Below the pieces are notes generated by a model. That model was not told where the DNA came from. It did not search any database and saw nothing but the letters and a program-made list of their open reading frames with translations. DNA of 64,000 nt from UM-FILTER-37-12 sp964344965 (GTDB lineage Bacteria; Patescibacteriota; Patescibacteriia; Magasanikbacterales; UBA922): assembly GCA_964344965.1 (NCBI GenBank), contig CAYFPJ010000001.1, forward strand, positions 122,032 through 186,031. The letters run 5' to 3'. The position numbers and the translations under genes are program-made. Shown piece by piece: positions 57,569 through 64,000 of the stretch. Each line of letters begins with the position of its first letter. The first letter of the stretch is position 1.

Positions 57569-58135
57569 ATGGCCGGTACAGAACCAATGAGCAGAGAAAA
57601 ATTAGCAGGATTTGAAAAAAATTTGCCTGAAATAACAGGTGATAAATGGCAGATGGTAGAGCATTGTTTTGAGGTGTCTGCAGATTTTTATACAGTTAGA
57701 GACAGACAAAATGATCGTTTATGTTTGGGAAAGTTTTTATCAGGGAATGATGAGGTATATCCATCACAATTTCATCAGTCACGTGTAAGATTTCAAAGAG
57801 AGAAAGATACTTTAAAATTAGTTGAAAATAGTCCCTGGATAGTGTCGGTAGTCGACTTTGCAGAAACTGTGGATGGGCGTCCTGGTATTATTATGAAATT
57901 TTATCCAGGCAAGAGTCTGGAGTCTTATAGGGAAAAAATAAGGCATAAGCCAGAAATAGTAGCTCAAATTGCTATTCAGGTTTGTTTGGCTTTGCATGAA
58001 TTACATGGTCATGGATTAGTCCATAGAGATATCAAACCTGGCAATATTATGATCCATGAATCTAGTAATTCTGATGATGGGTATGTGGCTACCTTGATTG
58101 ATTTTGGTTTGGCTAACAATGAAAATTTTATATAA
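57569..58135 (+). pseudogene. Hanks-type protein kinase 2, N-terminal part before an in-frame stop
   Basis: 188 residues up to TAA at 58133-58135. The N-lobe has a possible ATP Lys in LCLGKFLSG; the catalytic loop is LVHRDIKPGNIMI (152-159) with the full HRDxKxxN; LIDFGLANNENF carries an intact DFG. The frame stops in the activation loop. After the TAA the same frame continues with NALAFPGRAGHKGIY and joins the next entry, so the two parts are halves of one 344-codon gene. One base change would restore it. The end of the interrupted gene is at 58600. Confidence 0.8.
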
Positions 58136-58207
58136 AACGCGCTTGCATTCCCAGGTAGGGCAGGTCACAAAGGGATATATACATTTCCAGTAACAGACCC
58201 TAATTGG

Positions 58208-58600
58208 GTGCTTGGGACGCCTGAGTATTTATCTCCAGAACAAGCACGAGGGGACAAAGTGAAAGCACAGTCTGACCTGTATTCTTTAGGGGTGGTAATG
58301 TATAATATGCTTGCCAAAAAACCTGTTTTTTATGAGCAAAGATCTGCCAGTTATGATGCAGTCATCAATGCTCATGCCTACGAAAGGCCTGTTGATTTGT
58401 CCATAAAAGGATACCCAATGTTTTCTGCCATAATAATGAATTTGTTGGAAAAATATATAAAAAATAGGGTGAGTTTATCTTGGGAAGGAGGAGAAATTTC
58501 CTTGAATTCTTCTTTGGATGTGGCTAAAGCAATTACTGAAGCTATGATCAAAGAAGCTGGAGTTAAGAGGGGCAGTTATCCCTATCGCCATGTAGTTTAG
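58208..58600 (+). pseudogene. Hanks-type protein kinase 2, C-terminal part
   Basis: Same frame as the preceding part, with 24 codons in between (from 58136) that are also coding-like. From 58208: VLGTPEYLSPEQARGD (P+1 loop and APE equivalent), KAQSDLYSLGVVMYNMLAKKPVF (helices F-G), and the shared C-terminal module SLDVAKAITEAMIKEAGV...YPYRHV. Lacking its N-lobe it cannot be an active kinase by itself. Confidence 0.78.
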
Positions 58601-58658
58601 TTTTTGGCGCAGTCGGTGACGGCTCAAAAAAGCTGTCATTTTATTCGTCAAATTATAT

Positions 58659-59741
58659 ATGATATTTAGAACACCTGATTTTATAAGAGATATCAGACAA
58701 CAAAATAGAGAATTAGACTCTGAATCCAGTCGCAGGTGGGCTGTCTTGGATGAAGATTTTGGTGACCCTAATTTTCTGATTGTCAAAAAGCAGACTGTCG
58801 GTGATATAGAAATGGAACCGGATGAACAAGAACAAAAATATTTAATTAAGTTTTCTGACAGATACCTTGAGGATCTTTTTGAACGTGAAATCAGATTAAA
58901 TAAAATTTTGAGCCAGAGTCAGTGGCTATTACCTGTAGTTGATATGGTAAGGAGAAAAAAAGATGGAGCAGTAGGTTTAGTCATGAAATATATTGATGGA
59001 GAGTCCCTTGATTTGGAAGTGAAAAAGAAGGGCTTGTTATCTTCAGCAGAAATGGCGGAAGTGGCAGTGCAAGTTTGTTTTGGTCTTCATGAAATGCATT
59101 CAGTTGGTTTGGTGCATAGAGATATTAAACCAGGTAATTTCTTTTTTAAAGATTTACCCGGTGGCCACAGGAGAATTTACTTGGCGGATTTTGGCGTATC
59201 ATCTTATGAAGTAGGTGAAGATTCTGAAAAAGAATTTAGATTGTGGGGAGATAATTACGAAAAGCAAAAAAGGATAACTGCAAGTTTGGGTGTTTTTGAT
59301 ATTGATAGAATATTCACCCCAGAATTTTCTTCACCAGAGCAAAAATATGAAAACAGGGTTGATTTTAGTTCTGATTTCTTTTCACTTGGCGTATCTCTGT
59401 TTCACTTGGCAAAAAGCCGTGATATATATTTATTTGACGATCCAGATTACAGAGACGCGGTAATTAGAGGAGAAATAGGACATAATTCAAAAAGCTTTTT
59501 TGATAATTTAATATTGGTTTTGACCGCTCTTCAGCCTGACGACAGGTCCAGCATTATATTCCCAAACGGACGACAGTTTGATTTACATACAGCGGAGGAA
59601 GTAGCTAAAGCCATAACTTATGCTATACATATGGATGAGGGTTTAGGAGAAAGAAAGCAATACAACGAGTTTCCCTATAACCATGTTGGTCGCTTGGATC
59701 GACCATGGAAATCTAACTTAATTTCTGATAAACAACCATGA
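58659..59741 (+). CDS. Hanks-type protein kinase 3
   Basis: 360 residues. Lys64 in KYLIKFSDRYL and Glu76 (REIRLNKIL) are candidates for the Lys-Glu salt bridge. The catalytic loop is LVHRDIKPGNFFF (153-160), the DFG is LADFGVSS, and SSPEQKYE is the APE position. A Gly-loop is not clear. The C-terminal module reads TAEEVAKAITYAIHMDEGLG and FPYNHVG. No membrane helix, PASTA or other sensor domain is present, so it is probably cytosolic. It overlaps the M23 peptidase gene by 4 bases (ATGA). Confidence 0.85.
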   Translation: MIFRTPDFIRDIRQQNRELDSESSRRWAVLDEDFGDPNFLIVKKQTVGDIEMEPDEQEQKYLIKFSDRYLEDLFEREIRLNKILSQSQWLLPVVDMVRRKKDGAVGLVMKYIDGESLDLEVKKKGLLSSAEMAEVAVQVCFGLHEMHSVGLVHRDIKPGNFFFKDLPGGHRRIYLADFGVSSYEVGEDSEKEFRLWGDNYEKQKRITASLGVFDIDRIFTPEFSSPEQKYENRVDFSSDFFSLGVSLFHLAKSRDIYLFDDPDYRDAVIRGEIGHNSKSFFDNLILVLTALQPDDRSSIIFPNGRQFDLHTAEEVAKAITYAIHMDEGLGERKQYNEFPYNHVGRLDRPWKSNLISDKQP

Positions 59742-60814
59742 GAAAAAACATTTTAACCTTGTCATTTTTTTTACTTATCGGAGTAGGATGTACTACACCT
59801 CCAGAACCTTCTGATTTGGTTTTGGATAGTTTGACTACAAAACAGCAAGATCAAAAAGTTTTAGAAAAGGGTATAGTATCAGCCCCTCTAGATTCAGGTG
59901 AACTCACATACAAACTATTCGGAGAATATTTTCAAGATCGATTTACTGGCTACCATGTCGGAGATGATTATGAGATAGATCCCGCTATTCCTGATCCTGT
60001 ACCAATCTATGCTATTGCTGACGGAGTCGTGGTCAGCGCTAGTCGAGTTGGTGGCTATGGTGGTTTGATTACTATTTTGCATAATATAGAAAATAAAGAA
60101 TACACAGCTTTATACGGACATATATCTACCAATTTTCTCGTAGTAGCGGGACAAGAAGTACGTCGTGGTGAGAAGATTGCTGAGCTAGGAGTAGATGAAT
60201 CTGGAGATACAGATGGTGAGCGCCGTCATCTCCACTTTGCTATTTATGAGGGGAATGATAAAAGAATCAAAGGGTATGAAACACAAGTTGCCAATGTCGA
60301 TGATTGGGTCAATCCACAAGATTTTTTTGCAGAGCATGGCCTTGTAATTCCAACAAAGCAACATAAGTACAGCGAATTAATTGATCCTCAAGGTAAGAAA
60401 ATTTTTGGCAAGCTTGATTTCACTTTACCTGCTGGCTGGGACGTCGAGTATGTCCCATCTATCCAATCTTTGAACTTGTTTGAAATTCATGGAAAAGGAA
60501 CTACTCGCGAGCGTTCCCAGATTTTTATTCGCTATTTTGATGCCAGTGATTTTTTGACTCTCTCTACTGTAAATATTTTTTCTACAGAAGATTTGACGAT
60601 TGGACAGGGTGATTATGTGGCCAGGGAATATGATATTGAAAAGAAGACTGGAGTTGCAAATTTCAAAGATCAGCCGGATTGGCGTAATGAAAGGCATGCT
60701 GTGACAGATTTCAGAGGGCAAGAAGGGTTTACTAGATATTATGTTGTAGCGGCTAGTCCTTATTTGGATGTGGCGGCTTACGATGATATATTGGATAGTA
60801 TAGTTATAAAGTAA
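59738..60814 (+). CDS. M23 family metallopeptidase lipoprotein
   Basis: 358 residues. Signal peptide with lipobox LIGVGC (lipid-anchored Cys18). LytM-type zinc site: YHVGDDYEID (His73, Asp77), YGHIS (His128), and RRHLHFAIYEG (His164, His166), all four ligand positions present. Such enzymes cut peptidoglycan cross-links. A second domain (residues 215-358), beta-rich, follows and is not recognised. Its 4-base overlap with kinase 3 and 4-base gap to kinase 4 tie it to the kinase operon, suggesting wall remodelling linked to the kinases. Confidence 0.92.
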   Translation: MRKNILTLSFFLLIGVGCTTPPEPSDLVLDSLTTKQQDQKVLEKGIVSAPLDSGELTYKLFGEYFQDRFTGYHVGDDYEIDPAIPDPVPIYAIADGVVVSASRVGGYGGLITILHNIENKEYTALYGHISTNFLVVAGQEVRRGEKIAELGVDESGDTDGERRHLHFAIYEGNDKRIKGYETQVANVDDWVNPQDFFAEHGLVIPTKQHKYSELIDPQGKKIFGKLDFTLPAGWDVEYVPSIQSLNLFEIHGKGTTRERSQIFIRYFDASDFLTLSTVNIFSTEDLTIGQGDYVAREYDIEKKTGVANFKDQPDWRNERHAVTDFRGQEGFTRYYVVAASPYLDVAAYDDILDSIVIK

Positions 60815-60818
60815 ATTT

Positions 60819-62000
60819 ATGTCAGTAGAAGGTTCAATGAGAAGAGAGCAAAGAGAGGGGGAGAATTGGCCAAGAATAGTTGGTTCTGATTGGAAAGTGC
60901 TGGGTCCAAGCACTACCCATAAGGGAGGGATGGCTACTTTTTATGAAGTTTCTAGGGAATTTAGTCCTCACCCAGAAATAGCTGAGACTCTTTCAGATAA
61001 TTATGGACCGAGAGCTTTGATGAAAGTATTAAGCCCTTCAGTATTAGAAGGACATCAATATTCTAAAGAAAGGTTTGCAAGGGAGGTGCAGATTAATATG
61101 ATGTTGGATGATAGTATGTGGGTTGTACCGACCATTGATGTCGTCAGATTGGAGAACGGTAGTCAAGGTTTGATTATGCGTGATATGAGCCAATCATTGG
61201 ATGCTAAAAAAGTATTTTTTGACACAGAAGATGAAGTAGAGCCATCCATAGACATAAGAATTGCTCGTATGGGTAGTGTCTGTTTTCAAGCAGCGTTAGG
61301 TTTACATGACATGCATGAAGCAGGGATTATCCATAGAGATGTAAAGCCAACAAATATATTGGTTGGTAGGTCTGGTGGTGAAGAAGTTGTCTCAAGTAAT
61401 CCCACAAGAGAGGCAAGGTCTCTACAGGCTAGACTATTAGATTTTGGATTATCAAAATTTTTTGATGAAAATAAGGTGGAGCCGGTAAAAGGTTCGAGTA
61501 CACTACCAGTGCCTGAAGGTATTTCTATGTCTGGAGAGTTTTTTGGGTCAAGAAAATATTTTGCACCTGAGTATCTAAAAATCATTTCTCAGGAAAAGGA
61601 TTCTCCAATTGATTATCGTATCGATCTTTTTGCTCTTGGGCAAATTATGTATGAAATGCTTGTCGGTAGGGATATTTCTACAATGGGTGCTGTGCCTAAG
61701 CCTTGGTTAGGTTACATTTTAACACCTGGATATTTTGCAGAACTGCATGAAAAAAAAGTTTCTTTTTTTAAGAAAAATCATATTAGAAAGTTATTAAATG
61801 AGAAGTTGGATAAAATGATTTATCATGTCATCATGAGATTGGTCTCTCCAAATCCAAAACGTAGAGTTAAGCAAATAAAGTTTAAGGGTGAGAAGTATGA
61901 CATGAAGACGGCTCTCGATGTAGCTAGGGCTATCAAGGCTGCATTAGTGATGGATATTGGTATTAATCCTTCAACCTTTCCTTTCAAACATGTTGATTGA
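60819..62000 (+). CDS. Hanks-type protein kinase 4
   Basis: 393 residues. A Gly-containing loop THKGGMATFYEVS, Lys69 (RALMKVLS), Glu89 (REVQINMML), the catalytic loop IIHRDVKPTNILV (172-179) and LLDFGLSKF are all consistent with an active kinase. FGSRKYFAPEYLK holds the APE motif and DYRIDLFALGQIMYEMLVG helix F. The C-terminal module is TALDVARAIKAALVMDIGI...FPFKHVD. No transmembrane helix. It overlaps the start of uvrC by 11 bases. Confidence 0.88.
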   Translation: MSVEGSMRREQREGENWPRIVGSDWKVLGPSTTHKGGMATFYEVSREFSPHPEIAETLSDNYGPRALMKVLSPSVLEGHQYSKERFAREVQINMMLDDSMWVVPTIDVVRLENGSQGLIMRDMSQSLDAKKVFFDTEDEVEPSIDIRIARMGSVCFQAALGLHDMHEAGIIHRDVKPTNILVGRSGGEEVVSSNPTREARSLQARLLDFGLSKFFDENKVEPVKGSSTLPVPEGISMSGEFFGSRKYFAPEYLKIISQEKDSPIDYRIDLFALGQIMYEMLVGRDISTMGAVPKPWLGYILTPGYFAELHEKKVSFFKKNHIRKLLNEKLDKMIYHVIMRLVSPNPKRRVKQIKFKGEKYDMKTALDVARAIKAALVMDIGINPSTFPFKHVD

Positions 62001-63243
62001 AAATAAGCTAAAAAAACTCCCAAACACTCCCGGCATTTATCTTTTTTATAACAAGAAAAAAGAATTAATCTATGTCGGTAAAGCTACCTCGCTCCGGAGT
62101 CGAGTCAGTAGTTATTTTCGCGGTGCCAGGACTAGTCGCCCGATTGAGCAGATGATTCACAAGATTGCCGATATCAAAGTGAAAGAAACTGATTCTGTCT
62201 TAGAAGCTGTCATCTTAGAAGCCAACTACATTAAGAAATATCAACCAAAGTATAATGTGGATGGGAAGGATGATAAAAGTTGGAATTATATTGTAATTAC
62301 AAATGATGAATATCCTAGTGTGAAGACTGTGCGATCACATGAATTTGATAAACAAATCAAGCAGAATGAACAGCGCAAACACATCAAGCATTTGTTTGGC
62401 CCGTATCCTGGTTTGAAGACTCGAGAGATGATGAAGTTGCTTAGGAGGCTTTTTTCTGTTTCTACATGTAGGCCTAATAAAAACAGCAAACCATGTCTCT
62501 ATTATCAAATGGAGCAGTGTCTGGGAGTGTGTACTGGAGAAATTAGTTCGGCAGACTATAAGAGAAAGGTAATCAGACCACTCGTCACATTTTTGGGCGG
62601 TGGAAAGAAGCGGTTGGTGAAAAGTTTTATTGTGCAGATGAAGAAGGCTGCTAAAGAAGAAAATTTTGAAGAAGCTGCAAGACTACGCAATCAGATTGGA
62701 GCACTGGAGAGGATTCATGATATTGCACTTTTGAATAAGTCATTTTTCGACCACCAACAATCAACGATCAACGATCGTGGTTCGTTGATCGTTGATCGTG
62801 TGGAAGGATATGATATCTCCAATCTTGGTGACAAAGGAAAGGTCGGTAGTATGGTGGTGTTTGATCAATCTGGTCCTGTAAAATCACAATATAGAAAATT
62901 TAAAATAAAAACTGTGGAGGGACAAAGTGATGTGGATTGTCTGGATGAAGTCTTACGACGCAGACTGAGGCACTCGGAATGGACATTCCCAAATATTTTT
63001 CTTATCGATGGTGGTAAGCCACAAGTCAATCGAGTCAAAAAAATATTACAAGAATTGAAAATAGATATTCCAGTAGTTGGAATTGCCAAAGGTGCAGCCC
63101 GGAAAAAGAATGAATTCATATTTGCCACAAAGAATAGAGATCTGATAAAATGGGTAAATCAGAATCAAGACTTATTGATCCAAGTACGGGACGAGGCACA
63201 TAGATTTGCAATTCAATATCAACGTAAATTAAGAAAATTATAA
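61990..63243 (+). CDS. uvrC: UvrABC excision nuclease subunit C, lacking the HhH tail
   Basis: 417 residues from ATG 61990; most UvrC have about 600. The GIY-YIG domain (TPGIYLFYNKKKELIYVGKA, SLRSRVSSYF) makes the 3' cut; CLYYQMEQCLGVC is the Cys motif; FEEAARLRNQIGALE is the UVR motif. The RNase H-like 5' nuclease is present (GYDISNLGDKGKVGSMVVF, FLIDGGKPQVN, RDEAHRFAIQYQRKLR). The sequence ends there, without the final tandem HhH that binds DNA. A palindrome in frame (62764-62799) encodes STINDRGSLIVDR just before the nuclease domain. It overlaps the kinase 4 gene. Confidence 0.95.
   Translation: MLIENKLKKLPNTPGIYLFYNKKKELIYVGKATSLRSRVSSYFRGARTSRPIEQMIHKIADIKVKETDSVLEAVILEANYIKKYQPKYNVDGKDDKSWNYIVITNDEYPSVKTVRSHEFDKQIKQNEQRKHIKHLFGPYPGLKTREMMKLLRRLFSVSTCRPNKNSKPCLYYQMEQCLGVCTGEISSADYKRKVIRPLVTFLGGGKKRLVKSFIVQMKKAAKEENFEEAARLRNQIGALERIHDIALLNKSFFDHQQSTINDRGSLIVDRVEGYDISNLGDKGKVGSMVVFDQSGPVKSQYRKFKIKTVEGQSDVDCLDEVLRRRLRHSEWTFPNIFLIDGGKPQVNRVKKILQELKIDIPVVGIAKGAARKKNEFIFATKNRDLIKWVNQNQDLLIQVRDEAHRFAIQYQRKLRKL
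62764..62799. repeat. In-frame GATCAACGATC palindrome in uvrC
   Basis: ACGATCAACGATC-GTGGTTC-GTTGATCGTTGATCGT. It lies between the UVR region (ALLNKSFF) and RVEGYDIS, which are closer together in typical UvrC. Confidence 0.8.
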
Positions 63244-63249
63244 ATATTT

Positions 63250-63534
63250 TTGAGAAAAGAAGAAAAAAGAAAAGAAATACCAAGACCTTCATTCAGAAAA
63301 GGCAAGCCATTTACTAGAGGGTCTGCATATGCGAAAGATCTTACAGATCCAGAAAGACCAGCCGCCTTGATTCCTAAGACAACTGGCGATCATAATGAGG
63401 ACTTTAGAGTTCTTGTAGACAGGGATGATTTGCCTCCTGATACACCTCCATCAGAATTACGCACAATACCTGCAGGTAGAGATCGTGGAGAACCTATCGG
63501 TGACGAAGAATTTTATGATAGAGAAGTGTCATAA
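63250..63534 (+). CDS. Small charged protein, unknown
   Basis: 94 residues from a TTG; there is no ATG in the frame. Very rich in Arg, Lys, Pro, Asp and Glu (RKEEKRKEIPRPSFRKGKPF, then DLPPDTPPSELRTIPAGRD), likely disordered. It follows uvrC by 6 bases and ends just before a terminator, so it would be the last gene of the uvrA-kinase-uvrC run. The IPRP start resembles LPRPRRHR of kinase 1, but no function is known. Confidence 0.45.
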   Translation: MRKEEKRKEIPRPSFRKGKPFTRGSAYAKDLTDPERPAALIPKTTGDHNEDFRVLVDRDDLPPDTPPSELRTIPAGRDRGEPIGDEEFYDREVS

Positions 63535-63567
63535 TTTTCTTTAGAATTCCAGTTCTAAACATAATAA

Positions 63568-63593
63568 CGAGCAGTCAATTAGACTGCTTTTTT
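63568..63593 (+). terminator. Terminator at the end of the uvrA-uvrC run
   Basis: AGCAGTC-AATTA-GACTGCTTTTTT, stem of 7 bp and U-tract. Confidence 0.88.
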
Positions 63594-63712
63594 ACTTATC
63601 CACAATAAAATGGGTAAAAATGGTTGCTAAGTATAGAAAAGTGGTATAAAATGGATGCATGTGGGGAGAAGTGGGGAACACGAATCTTAACACTAATTTT
63701 CACAAATTTTTT

Positions 63713-64000
63713 ATGGAGGGAAAAGTTGTCTATCCAGAAGAGAGTTATGTTCTAGTCGGCTGTGCTTTTGCTGTTTACAATGCAATGGGATATGGACATC
63801 ATGAAAGGAATTACCAAAAAGGCTTTGCTCTAGAACTTCAAGAGAAAAGATTATCTTTCCAAAAAGAAGTTTGTGTAGATGTGTTGTACAAAGGTAATCC
63901 AGTTGGAAAATATTTCTTAGATTTTTTGGTAGAAGATAAGATTGTGATTGAATACCCCCATAATCCACTGACGAAGTCAGTGGTCACCATCCCATCGAAG
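63713..64000 (+). CDS. GxxExxY family protein, cut by window edge and by a palindrome
   Basis: Frame open from ATG 63713 to the window end. The family motif is GHHERNYQKGFALEL (GxxExxY), followed by FQKEVCVDVLYKGNPVGKYF, LDFLVEDKIVIE. This is the PD-(D/E)XK nuclease fold seen in GxxExxY proteins, where D and E-x-K are catalytic. After VIE, where the family has LK and the last helices, the frame enters a palindrome CCACTGAC-GAA-GTCAGTGG (63965-63983) and reads YPHNPLTKSVVT. The catalytic E-x-K is broken there. Probably a recently interrupted gene. Confidence 0.75.
   Translation, partial: MEGKVVYPEESYVLVGCAFAVYNAMGYGHHERNYQKGFALELQEKRLSFQKEVCVDVLYKGNPVGKYFLDFLVEDKIVIEYPHNPLTKSVVTIPSK

Overview
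The window looks like a chromosomal segment of a Candidate Phyla Radiation (Patescibacteria) bacterium. This is inference from content: AT-rich DNA, small or domain-trimmed versions of universal genes (UvrC without its HhH tail, a short HrcA), several small lipoproteins, a tail-fibre-like surface protein with the GETLxPxCAPGDxNCT leader, and very dense palindromic repeats. UGA is used as an ordinary stop (holB ends in TGA), which argues against the UGA-recoded CPR lineages.

Layout. 0-18 kb (mostly +): end of a glycosyltransferase, holB, a propeller lipoprotein, frr, dtd, a cold-shock gene, a T-box riboswitch with glycyl-tRNA synthetase, an M16 peptidase, a gene broken by a 145-bp mobile repeat, tpiA, a TPR protein, tRNA-Thr(TGT), tRNA-Tyr(GTA), metK with a structured leader, uppP, gpsA and a CCA-adding enzyme. 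17.6-18 kb (-): tRNA-Thr(GGT) and an initiator tRNA with an extra hairpin. 18-28.4 kb (+): yidC, a band-7 protein, a GC-rich island, then the heat-shock cluster hrcA / Nudix-grpE fusion / hsp20 / dnaK / dnaJ, whose hrcA promoter carries a CIRCE-like operator. 28.4-39.8 kb (-): a Phd-like antitoxin, radC, an unknown gene behind a palindromic operator, rnhA, recJ, a 2H phosphoesterase, lepA, murJ, corA. 40-42.5 kb (+): a beta-CASP nuclease and a membrane sensor-like protein. 43-46.3 kb (-): two large exported surface proteins. 46.5 kb to the end: uvrB, a broken DUF559 gene, a candidate structured RNA, a lipoprotein and trhO (-), a HAF-repeat protein, uvrA, four Hanks-type kinases with an M23 peptidase among them, uvrC, and the start of a GxxExxY gene.

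Three themes stand out. First, palindromic repeats are everywhere: in intergenic DNA, in duplicated pieces of tRNA and gene starts (tRNA-Thr, tRNA-Tyr, dnaK, probably uvrB), and in frame inside uvrA, uvrB and uvrC, like the coding palindromic elements of Rickettsia. Second, a set of related soluble Ser/Thr kinases sits between uvrA and uvrC; they share a C-terminal module ending in an aromatic-Pro-aromatic-x-His-Val motif, and one has an in-frame stop in its activation loop. Third, RNA-level control is visible: an unusually short glycine T-box, a three-helix metK leader, a candidate RNA of about 265 nt at 49.4 kb, and the expanded initiator tRNA. The heat-shock genes form one regulon-like cluster in which the exchange factor GrpE is fused to a Nudix hydrolase.
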